Origin: Streptomyces sp. NBC_00554
GTDB taxonomy: Bacteria; Actinomycetota; Actinomycetes; Streptomycetales; Streptomycetaceae
DNA length: 64,000 bases
Reading direction: 5' to 3'
NCBI RefSeq assembly: GCF_041431135.1
Contig: NZ_CP107799.1
Span: forward strand, 8,060,001 to 8,124,000
Within the stretch, counting starts at the first letter, position 1. Every line of letters starts with the position of its first letter. A program made the position numbers and the translations under genes. Positions 41,523 through 48,350 of this stretch are shown here, piece after piece. The notes beneath the pieces were generated by a model. The model did not search any database, had not been told where the DNA came from, and saw only the letters and a list, made by a program, of their open reading frames with translations.

Positions 41523-42511
41523 GTCACAAGCTCCTTGTGGTCGGTCGGGCCGGCGGGCAGACCGGCGGGCGGGCCCGGGGTCAGGCTTCCGGTGAGGCGC
41601 AGGAACACGTCGTCGAGCGTCGGCGGACGAAGGCTCGCGTCGAGCAACGGCACACCTGCGGCGTCGAGTTCGCGTACGAGACGCGGAAGCGTCAGGGTCG
41701 TGTCGGTGGTGACGGCGCCGACCGCGCGCCGCTCCTGGTCGAACGAGGGCGAGTTGCCGGTCAGTTGGTCGAGGACGGCCGCCGCTCCGGACATCGCCTC
41801 CGCGTGGGCGACGACCACCTCCGCGTAACTGCCGATGAGCGCCTTGAGTTCGGCGGGCGAGCCCGTGTGGGCGACCCTGCCCCGGTCCACGAGCGCGATG
41901 TCGTCGGCGAGTTGATCGGCCTCCTCCAGGTACTGCGTGGTCAGCAGCACGGTCGTGCCCTCGCTCTTGAGCGCGTGCACGGCCTCCCAGATCTGATTGC
42001 GGCTCGCGGGATCGAGCCCGGCGGTGGGCTCGTCGAGGAAGAGCACCTCGGGGCGCCGGATAAGGCTTGCCGCCAGGTCGAGGCGGCGCCGCATACCGCC
42101 GGAGTAGGTGGACGCGGGCCGGTCGGCGGCCTCGGCGAGCCCGAAGCGGTCGAGGAGTTCGGCCGCCCGCGCCGCCGTGCCCCGCACCCGGTGCAGCCGC
42201 GCGAACAGCCGCAGGTTCTCGCGCCCGGTGAGGTCGCCGTCCACCGAGGCGTACTGCCCGGTGACCCCGATCGAGCGACGTACGGCCCCCGGCTCCCGTA
42301 CGAGATCGTGCCCGGCGACACGCGCGGACCCCGCGTCCGGCCGCAGCAGTGTGGTGAGCAGCCGTACTGCCGTGGTCTTGCCGGCGCCGTTCGGCCCGAG
42401 AATCCCGCAGACCGTGCCCTCGGCGACCGTGAGATCCAGCCCCCGGACGGCATGGACCTCCCCGAAACGCTTCTCCAGACCTTCACTAAGTACAGCGTAC
42501 GTAGTTGTCAT
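41519..42511 (-). CDS. ABC transporter ATP-binding protein, DrrA-like
   Basis: A 330-residue ATPase. Walker A is GPNGAGKTTA, the Q-loop GVTGQYASVDGDLTGRENL, the signature STYSGGMRRRLDLA, Walker B EVLFLDEPTAGLD, and the switch His is replaced by Gln in LLTTQYLEEAD as in DrrA. The C-terminal 80 residues (DUF4162-like; LPRLVRELDAAGVPLLDASLRPPTLDDVFLRLTG) are typical. The ATG at 42511 is favoured over 42529. One of two TetR operator copies lies inside codons 4-8. It partners with the permease just downstream; the divergent TetR is its likely repressor. Confidence 0.94.
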   Translation of the reverse strand: MTTTYAVLSEGLEKRFGEVHAVRGLDLTVAEGTVCGILGPNGAGKTTAVRLLTTLLRPDAGSARVAGHDLVREPGAVRRSIGVTGQYASVDGDLTGRENLRLFARLHRVRGTAARAAELLDRFGLAEAADRPASTYSGGMRRRLDLAASLIRRPEVLFLDEPTAGLDPASRNQIWEAVHALKSEGTTVLLTTQYLEEADQLADDIALVDRGRVAHTGSPAELKALIGSYAEVVVAHAEAMSGAAAVLDQLTGNSPSFDQERRAVGAVTTDTTLTLPRLVRELDAAGVPLLDASLRPPTLDDVFLRLTGSLTPGPPAGLPAGPTDHKELVT

Positions 42512-42545
42512 GGGTGGACCATAGCGCACTACGTACGGTGTACGT
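42488..42545. promoter_or_regulatory. Two operator copies between drrA-like and tetR genes
   Basis: ACGTACGGTGTACGT (42531-42545) is a palindrome with a three-base centre. AAGTACAGCGTACGT (42488-42502) matches it at 12 of 15 positions, 43 bp away (four helical turns), and lies inside the start of the ABC gene. This suggests cooperative repression by the divergent TetR protein. Confidence 0.68.
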
Positions 42546-42575
42546 AACTAGGATGGGTTCCGAGGTGATCGACCG

Positions 42576-43298
42576 ATGCCAGGGCGCAGTGCCGTACCCG
42601 AAGTGATCTGGGCTCGTCCCGAGCGTGCGGGCCGTGGTCCGCGGCCCGCCTTCAGCCGTGCGGACATCGCGGCCGCCGCGGTGCGGATCGCGGACGCGGA
42701 GGGGCTCGACGGGGTCTCGATGCGGCACGTCGCGGCCGAACTCGGCTGCGGCACGATGTCGCTCTACAACTATGTCCCGCGCAAGGAGGACCTGCACGAG
42801 CTGATGGTCGACGTCATCAGCGGCGAGCACGACATCTGGGAGCCCTCGGGCGACTGGCGCGCCGACATGCTCCGCGTCGCCCACCAGACCCGCGCCCTCA
42901 TGCACCGCCACCCCTGGCTGCCGCGCCTGATGTCCCCGGTCTACGGCTTCAGCCCCAACGCGCTGCGCTATCTCGAGCACTGTCTGACCTGCCTCGACCC
43001 CCTCGACGCGCCCTACGGCACCAAGTTCGAGCTGATCGCGATGCTCAACGGCGTCGTGACGACCTACGTCGGGAACGAGCTGGCCACCGCCGAGCGGACC
43101 CGCTCCCTGCCCTGGTCCGAGGAGCAGGAGAACGCGGTCCGGATCGGCTATCTGGGCGGGCGGATCGCCACCGGTGAGTATCCGCGGATGGCCGCGGCGT
43201 TCATGGAGGACGCGGGGCCGATCGATCTGGAGGCGGTGTTCGAGCGGGCGCTGGGGCGGGTCCTCGATGCGTTTGCGCTCCGCTTGGAGGACGGTTAG
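42576..43298 (+). CDS. TetR-family repressor of the adjacent ABC exporter
   Basis: 240 residues. The N-terminal HTH is FSRADIAAAAVRIADAEGLDGVSMRHVAAELGCGTMSLYNYVPRKEDLHELMVDVI. The C-terminal ligand domain is of the TetR_C type (about 90-235), as in tetracycline- or drug-responsive repressors. It is divergent from the DrrAB-like genes across two copies of one palindrome, so it most likely represses both directions and senses the exported compound. The start ATG at 42576 has no strong ribosome site. Confidence 0.92.
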   Translation: MPGRSAVPEVIWARPERAGRGPRPAFSRADIAAAAVRIADAEGLDGVSMRHVAAELGCGTMSLYNYVPRKEDLHELMVDVISGEHDIWEPSGDWRADMLRVAHQTRALMHRHPWLPRLMSPVYGFSPNALRYLEHCLTCLDPLDAPYGTKFELIAMLNGVVTTYVGNELATAERTRSLPWSEEQENAVRIGYLGGRIATGEYPRMAAAFMEDAGPIDLEAVFERALGRVLDAFALRLEDG

Positions 43299-43319
43299 AA
43301 GCCGGTCGTCTGTCGACTG

Positions 43320-43380
43320 CGGGTCGTCCGTGGCTGGGCGCGCAGTTCCCCGCGCCCCTGACGGGGCACTGCACCTCAGG
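43320..43380. repeat. Streptomyces intergenic repeat
   Basis: GTGGCTGGGCGCGCAGTTCC followed by CCGCGCCCCTGACGGGGC is a copy of a repeat family common between Streptomyces genes; the CCCC-TGA-CGGGG part can form a stem. It lies between the convergent tetR and Type ISP-domain genes and may terminate both. Confidence 0.6.
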
Positions 43381-43388
43381 CGCGATCA

Positions 43389-44573
43389 TCAGATCAGGGC
43401 GAACTGGCCTTCCGGGCCTTCCTCGTGGTGGTCGAGTACCGACGCGGGTCGGCGTGCCCCGTCCGGCACCGGGAGCACGCCCGCCTTGCGCAGCTCGGTT
43501 CCGGTGATCGGCTTGGACACGCTCAACTCGGCCCGCTGTGGCCGCAGTTCCGCGAGCAGTGCCAGTACCGTGACGATCTCGAGCAGCTCGGAGGTCCAGG
43601 CCTGCGGCCAGGTGGCGGGGCGGATCGCCTCCAGGGCGCCCGGCTCGGGCGGCTCCGTCCGGGCCGCGAACCACTGCTCCAGTACGCGCACCCCGCCCAC
43701 CTCGAAGTCCCAGGCCTCCGGCGGAACGGGGGAGATCCGGCCCTCGTCGAGATGGAGGGCCTCCTCGTCGCGGTCGTAGTGCACGTCGACCGGGACGGCC
43801 GGAAGTGGGGAGCGGACGTACGGGCGACGGCCCCCGGGGAGCTTCGGACGCTCCCCGTCACGGCGCATCAGCCACAGCATCCGGCGCCCCAACTCGACGC
43901 CGTGCGCCCAGAGTTCGGGGTCGGCGGTGAGGGGGACCGCGGGTCCGGTGCGGCCCGCCCGCGCGACCGCCACCGTCCAGGCGAGGACGTCGACGGGCTC
44001 GGGGGAGTGGCCGAGGCGGGTGCGGAGGTGGTCCAACAGGCCCGGCGCCAGGTTCGGTTCGAGTCCGCCCGGGCGACGGTAGAGGGGCCGGACGCGGCCT
44101 CCGCGACCGGCGCTCAGCGGCAGCACGGAGGAGATCAGCAATACCGGCCCCGACGACTCCGGTACCACCGTCTGGTCGACCACGAACAACTGCCGCTCGT
44201 CGGCGACCCGCCACAACTCCGGGCGCGCCGCGTCGATCAGCCGGTGGTCCGGAATCAACCAGTGCTCATCGAAAGGAGCGTGCAGCACACGCACCGGCTC
44301 CGCACAGCGCCCCGACTCACGCGCCAGTTGGCCCGTCCCGCTCGCCTGCCCCGGCAACTGCGCCACCGCCGAATGCGGCGTACGCGAGCGGGTGACGCCG
44401 AACAGCGCCTCGCGCTCCGGCCCTTCGGCCTTCATGAGCGCGTCCCACCGCGCCCTCAGGGACGCGGCGTCGGGAGCCGTCGGCCACCCCCGGCCCAGCC
44501 TCGGCGGAGCGGCCGACCACGGCATGAGGTCCGCGAGGAGCGGAGCGTCGTCGTCGTGCGTCACGCTCGGCAT
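43389..44573 (-). CDS. Stand-alone Type ISP restriction-enzyme specificity-domain protein
   Basis: 394 residues. It resembles only the C-terminal target-recognition part of Type ISP restriction-modification enzymes (LlaBIII-like): RVLHAPFDEHWLIPDHRLIDAARPELWRV, VDVLAWTVAVARAG with VPLTADPELWAHGVELGRRMLWL, and WDFEVGGVRVLEQWFAAR. The nuclease, helicase and methyltransferase parts are missing, and no such genes are nearby. It may have been repurposed for DNA recognition, or be a relic kept for another role. I recall similar short proteins annotated this way in Streptomyces. Activity unknown. Confidence 0.7.
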   Translation of the reverse strand: MPSVTHDDDAPLLADLMPWSAAPPRLGRGWPTAPDAASLRARWDALMKAEGPEREALFGVTRSRTPHSAVAQLPGQASGTGQLARESGRCAEPVRVLHAPFDEHWLIPDHRLIDAARPELWRVADERQLFVVDQTVVPESSGPVLLISSVLPLSAGRGGRVRPLYRRPGGLEPNLAPGLLDHLRTRLGHSPEPVDVLAWTVAVARAGRTGPAVPLTADPELWAHGVELGRRMLWLMRRDGERPKLPGGRRPYVRSPLPAVPVDVHYDRDEEALHLDEGRISPVPPEAWDFEVGGVRVLEQWFAARTEPPEPGALEAIRPATWPQAWTSELLEIVTVLALLAELRPQRAELSVSKPITGTELRKAGVLPVPDGARRPASVLDHHEEGPEGQFALI

Positions 44574-44597
44574 CGTACGACGTGGTCGATGACGTGG

Positions 44598-45347
44598 TCA
44601 GTGGGCGTCGAGGGTGACCGTGAACGAGAAGCGGTCGCCGCGGTAGAGGATGCGGGCCACGTCCAGGGCGCGGCCGTCCTCGCCGTGGGTGACACCCGTG
44701 TAGTGCAGGATCGGGCTGAGCAGCGGGACTTGGAGCAGCCGTGCCGTCTCCGGGTCCGCGAGCCGGGCCTCCACCGTGTCGGTGATCCGGCTGATGCGGA
44801 CGCCCACCACATCGCGCAGCACCTTGGTCATGGGCCAGCGCACCAGGTCCTCCGGGTCGATCAGGGCCGCCAGTTCGGGACGTACGAAGTTGCGCGCATG
44901 GTTCGTCGGCTCGCCCGTCTTCTCGTCGCCGCGCAGCCGGTGGTACGAGCCCACCTCGGCCAGATCGGGGAAGTACTCGGCGAGTTCCGCGGACACCGGC
45001 ACCGTGCCGTGGTCGAGGAGCTCCGTCGTCATCCCCGACTGCTGCGCCACGATCGCGTCGACCGAGCCAAGGAGCCGCACCGGCGCCCCCCGCTGCGCGG
45101 TGGGCTCGATGAACGTGCCACGCCGGCGATGGCGCGTGATCAGCCCCTCGTTCTCCAGTTCCTTGAGCGCCTGCCGCATGGTCAGCACGCTCACCCCGTA
45201 ATGCTCCGCCAACTGCTCCTCGGTGGGCAGCCGCAGCGGGTCCTGGGCGGAGCGGCCGAGTATCGAGGCACGCAGGGACTGCGACACCTGATACCAGAGC
45301 GGCAGCTTGCGGTTCAGGACGATCGAATCCGGGGCGAAGGAGGTCAC
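44598..45347 (-). CDS. GntR-family (HutC/UTRA) regulator next to hmgA
   Basis: 249 residues. The winged helix (PLWYQVSQSLRASILGRSAQDPLRLPTEEQLAEHYGVSVLTMRQALKELENEGLITRHRRRGTFI) is followed by a UTRA ligand domain (ELAEYFPDLAEVGSYHRLRGDEKTGEP ... PILHYTGVTHGEDGRALDVARILYRGDRFSFTV). The start is GTG at 45347, with AGGAGG-like purines weakly placed. It lies 105 bases downstream of hmgA on the same strand and is the best candidate for binding the inverted repeat before hmgA, with a tyrosine-pathway intermediate as ligand (inference). Confidence 0.9.
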   Translation of the reverse strand: MTSFAPDSIVLNRKLPLWYQVSQSLRASILGRSAQDPLRLPTEEQLAEHYGVSVLTMRQALKELENEGLITRHRRRGTFIEPTAQRGAPVRLLGSVDAIVAQQSGMTTELLDHGTVPVSAELAEYFPDLAEVGSYHRLRGDEKTGEPTNHARNFVRPELAALIDPEDLVRWPMTKVLRDVVGVRISRITDTVEARLADPETARLLQVPLLSPILHYTGVTHGEDGRALDVARILYRGDRFSFTVTLDAH

Positions 45348-45452
45348 GAGGGTATCCGTACCGGTCGTGGGCGTTCAGTGCAACGGGAGATGACGATCAG
45401 TGCGACGGACCGAGCGCCGGGGCGACGGGAACCGGGCCCCGGGCGACGGCGA

Positions 45453-46769
45453 TCAGTCGGCGGCGCGGAAGTGCCGCTGGAGGCCCTGCCACACGTCGTC
45501 GTACGCCTGCTGGAGGTGCTCCGCGTGCGCCGCCTGCGCCGTGGCGGTCACCGGCCAGCGGGTCTCGAACATGAAGGCGAGCCCGTCGTCGACCTTCTGC
45601 GGCCTGAGCTCGGCGGCGCTCGCCCGGTCGAAGGTCTCCCGGTCCGGACCGTGCGCCGACATCATGTTGTGCAGCGAACCGCCCCCGGGGACAAAACCTT
45701 CCGCCTTGGCGTCGTACGCGCCCTCGATGAGCCCCATGTACTCGCTCATCACATTCCGGTGGAAGTACGGCGGCCGGAACGTGTCCTCGCCCACCAGCCA
45801 ACGCGGCGCGAAGACCACGAAGTCGACACCGGCCAGCCCCGGGGTGTCGCTCGGGGAGGTCAGCACCGTGAAGATCGACGGGTCCGGGTGGTCGTAGCTG
45901 ATGGTGCCGATCACATTGAAACGGCGCAGGTCATAGATGTACGGCACATGGTTGCCGTGCCAGGCGACCACATCCAGCGGCGAGTGGTCGTACGTCGCCG
46001 TCCAGAGGTTGCCGCAGAACTTGTTGACCACCTCGACCGGGCCCTCGACGTCCTCGTACGCGGCGACCGGCGCGAGGAAGTCCCGTACGTTCGCCAGCCC
46101 GTTGGCGCCGATCGGCCCCAGGTCGGGCAGCTGGAAAGGCGCCCCATAGTTCTCGCACACATAACCGCGGGCACTCTCGTCCAGTAGCTCCACACGGAAG
46201 CGGACACCACGGGGGATGAGCGCCACCTGTTCGGGTTCCACGTGGAGCAGCCCGAACTCGGTGCGCAGCAGCAGCCCGCCGCGCTCCGGCACGATCAGCA
46301 GCTCGCCGTCGGCGTCGCTGAACACCCGCTCCATCGAGGAGTTGGCGTGGTACAGGTGCACCGCCATGCCCGTGCGCTGGGCGGCGTCGCCGTTGCCGCC
46401 GAGGGTCCAGAGGCCGCCGACGAAGTCCGTGCCGGCCGGAGGCTCGGGCAGCGGGTTCCAGCGCAGCCGGTTGGGGTCGGGCACGGTCTCCGCGAACGGA
46501 GCCGTACGGAGCGCGCCGTTGTCCGTACGCGTGAACGCGGGATGCGCGGCCGACGGACGGATCCGGTACAGCCACGAACGCCGGTTGTGCGCCCTCGGCT
46601 CGGTGAACGCCGAACCGCTCAACTGCTCCGCGTACAGCCCGAGCGGTCCCCGCTGCGGCGCGTTGCGGCCGTGCGGCAGGGCCCCCGGGACCGCCTCCGA
46701 GCTGTGTTCGTTGCCGAATCCGGTCAGGTAGACCAGCCCCTCGGCGGTCTTCCTCGCGTCCCCGCTCAT
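45453..46769 (-). CDS. hmgA: Homogentisate 1,2-dioxygenase
   Basis: 438 residues, full family length. The N-terminus reads LVYLTGFGNEHSSEAVPGALPHGRNAPQ, and RAHNRRSWLYRIRPSA and QLPDLGPIGANGLANVRDFLAPVAAYED are diagnostic. Iron-site residues lie in WHGNHVPYIYDLRRFN, FHRNVMSEYMGLIEGAYDAK (His, Glu) and MMSAHGPDRETFD. It opens homogentisate to maleylacetoacetate in tyrosine/phenylalanine breakdown. The later genes of the pathway are not in the window. The ATG at 46769 sits 17 bases from a perfect 12-bp inverted repeat that should be its operator. Confidence 0.96.
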   Translation of the reverse strand: MSGDARKTAEGLVYLTGFGNEHSSEAVPGALPHGRNAPQRGPLGLYAEQLSGSAFTEPRAHNRRSWLYRIRPSAAHPAFTRTDNGALRTAPFAETVPDPNRLRWNPLPEPPAGTDFVGGLWTLGGNGDAAQRTGMAVHLYHANSSMERVFSDADGELLIVPERGGLLLRTEFGLLHVEPEQVALIPRGVRFRVELLDESARGYVCENYGAPFQLPDLGPIGANGLANVRDFLAPVAAYEDVEGPVEVVNKFCGNLWTATYDHSPLDVVAWHGNHVPYIYDLRRFNVIGTISYDHPDPSIFTVLTSPSDTPGLAGVDFVVFAPRWLVGEDTFRPPYFHRNVMSEYMGLIEGAYDAKAEGFVPGGGSLHNMMSAHGPDRETFDRASAAELRPQKVDDGLAFMFETRWPVTATAQAAHAEHLQQAYDDVWQGLQRHFRAAD

Positions 46770-46785
46770 GATCACTCCCTTGCGC

Positions 46786-46815
46786 CCGATTCCTATGCTC
46801 AACCATAGGAATCGG
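46786..46815. promoter_or_regulatory. hmgA operator
   Basis: CCGATTCCTATG (46786-46797) and CATAGGAATCGG (46804-46815) are perfect inverse repeats with a six-base spacer, 17 bases upstream of the hmgA ATG. The size and form suit a dimeric GntR-type regulator, and a GntR gene follows hmgA. Confidence 0.75.
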
Positions 46816-46854
46816 TTCCGGCGCACGCAAGAGGTCGTACCGCTCGGAGGCCGG

Positions 46855-46885
46855 ACTACTCAGGGGTCGTACTACTCAGGGGTCG
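46855..46885 (+). repeat. Tandem 16-bp repeat
   Basis: ACTACTCAGGGGTCG occurs at 46855-46869 and 46871-46885, head to tail. It lies 67 bases before the lipoprotein gene, in its presumed promoter region, and may be a direct-repeat operator or slippage product. Confidence 0.4.
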
Positions 46886-46951
46886 GCGTACCGCCAGGAA
46901 CCCGACTTCAGGGGGATCCGAGTGTCAGTGCGATGTTCTACGCTCCCCGGC

Positions 46952-47557
46952 ATGTCGTGGACGCGTGGACTGCTCGCCGCGCTCGCGGTCTGCGCCCTGC
47001 TCGGCGGACCGGCGGGCTGCGGCTCCGGTGATGCGCACGAGCGGAAGGACGGAGTATCGGCCTCGCCCGTGGGTGAACTGCTCGACGAGACCGACGAGGC
47101 GGGACGGCGCTACCGCGAGATCGACGAGAAGGGCGCACCCGAGGTCGCCATCGAGGTCCAGCCGGACACCGACGGCGGCTGGGACGTGCGACTGACCGTC
47201 CAGCACTTCCGCTTCTCACCCGCCGGCACGCGCTCGAAGGCCGTCGCGGGACGCGGCATCGCCCTCCTCTACCTCGACGGCCGCGGCATCGCCACCCTCC
47301 GCACCGCCGAATACCACCTCCCCGGCGACCTCGTCCCGCGCGGCACACACCAGGTCACCGCCCGCCTCTACGCGGACGACCACACCGTGTGGGCCGTCGA
47401 CGACGAGCCGGTCGAGAGCACCGCGGACATCACGTCGTCGCAGGCCAGGCAGTCGTCGCACACGACCGAGCCGTCGGAGCCGTCGATGAGTGCGAGCGGC
47501 AGCGAGGCACGTACTGATACCGGAGGTTCACCGGACCCCGGCGGAAAGGCATCATGA
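46952..47557 (+). CDS. Putative secreted lipoprotein
   Basis: 201 residues. The N-terminus MSWTRGLLAALAVCALLGGPAGCGSGD is a lipoprotein-type signal with Cys23 in PAGC; proline at -3 of the lipobox is unusual. The middle (VAIEVQPDTDGGWDVRLTVQHFRFSPAGTRSKAVAGRGIALLYLDGRGIATLRTAEYHLPGDLVPRGTHQVTARLYADDHTVWAVDDEPVEST) looks like a beta-sandwich, perhaps a copper-chaperone or cupredoxin-like fold, but it lacks clear ligand motifs. The Ser/Thr-rich tail is probably disordered. It overlaps the downstream tetR by four bases, so the two are cotranscribed. Confidence 0.72.
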   Translation: MSWTRGLLAALAVCALLGGPAGCGSGDAHERKDGVSASPVGELLDETDEAGRRYREIDEKGAPEVAIEVQPDTDGGWDVRLTVQHFRFSPAGTRSKAVAGRGIALLYLDGRGIATLRTAEYHLPGDLVPRGTHQVTARLYADDHTVWAVDDEPVESTADITSSQARQSSHTTEPSEPSMSASGSEARTDTGGSPDPGGKAS

Positions 47558-48183
47558 AGCCCGTGCCCCATGCGACCTCGCTGCGCCGAGCGCCCGTGCA
47601 ACGCCGCAGCGCAGAACGACTGACCAGAATCCTCGACGCCTGCGCCGACCTCCTCGACGAGGTCGGCTACGACGCCCTGAGCACCAGGGCCGTGGCCCAG
47701 CGTGCCGGCGTACCCATCGGCTCCGTCTACCGCTTCTTCGGCAACAAGCGCGCGATGGCCGACGCGCTCGCCCAGCGCAACCTGGAGCGCTATGCCGAGC
47801 GCGTCACCCACCGCCTCCGGGAGACGGACGGCGAGCGGGAGACCGGGGGAGGCTGGCGCGCGGCCGTGGACGCCGTACTCGACGAGTACATAGCCATGAA
47901 GCGGACCGCGCCGGGCTTCTCCCTCGTCGACTTCGGCAACCAGATCCCGGTCGGCTCCCGCGCCGAACCCAACACCCGCGTCGCCGACCGCCTCACCGAA
48001 CTCCTCTCCGGCTACCTCGAACGCACCCCGGACGAAGATCTCCGCCGCGTCTTCCTGATCTCGGTGGAGACCGCCGACACCCTCGTCCACCTGGCCTTCC
48101 GGCTCGCCCCGGACGGAGACGAGCGGATCATCGAGGAGACCCGGGTACTGCTCCGGGCCTATCTGGAACGGATTCTCGACTGA
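47554..48183 (+). CDS. TetR-family regulator
   Basis: 209 residues. The HTH is RSAERLTRILDACADLLDEVGYDALSTRAVAQRAGVPIGSVYRFFGNKRAMADALAQRNL. The C-terminal domain belongs to a common actinomycete group (FSLVDFGNQIPVGSRAEPNTRVADRLTELLSGYL). It is translationally coupled to the lipoprotein gene and lies just before the molybdopterin oxidoreductase. A TACCG-GT-CGGTA palindrome in that gap is a plausible operator for it. Confidence 0.9.
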   Translation: MKPVPHATSLRRAPVQRRSAERLTRILDACADLLDEVGYDALSTRAVAQRAGVPIGSVYRFFGNKRAMADALAQRNLERYAERVTHRLRETDGERETGGGWRAAVDAVLDEYIAMKRTAPGFSLVDFGNQIPVGSRAEPNTRVADRLTELLSGYLERTPDEDLRRVFLISVETADTLVHLAFRLAPDGDERIIEETRVLLRAYLERILD

Positions 48184-48202
48184 GCGGTCGGCGCAGGGCG
48201 AA

Positions 48203-48227
48203 CGGGTACCCGGGCCTCGGGTACCCG
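48203..48227. terminator. Double CGGGTACCCG palindrome after tetR
   Basis: CGGGTACCCG occurs at 48203-48212 and again at 48218-48227, with GGGCC-like sequence between. The pair can fold into one long stem or two small ones, starting 20 bases after the tetR stop. Probably a terminator; a protein site is also possible. Confidence 0.5.
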
Positions 48228-48282
48228 CCCAGGGACCCGCTCGCGGATTTCCGACCTGACCCCCGATGAGCCCTCCCCAGCA

Positions 48283-48302
48283 TGCCTACCGGTCGGTATG
48301 CT
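48283..48302. promoter_or_regulatory. TetR-type operator before the molybdopterin oxidoreductase
   Basis: TACCGGTCGGTA (48287-48298) has arms TACCG/CGGTA around GT, with GC flanks extending symmetry (TGCC to ATGC). This form is common for TetR operators. It is 53 bases before the GTG at 48351. Confidence 0.6.
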
Positions 48303-48350
48303 CGGCCCCAGTCCGTGTGCCAACGCTGCCACCGCCTCCGGGAGGACCCC

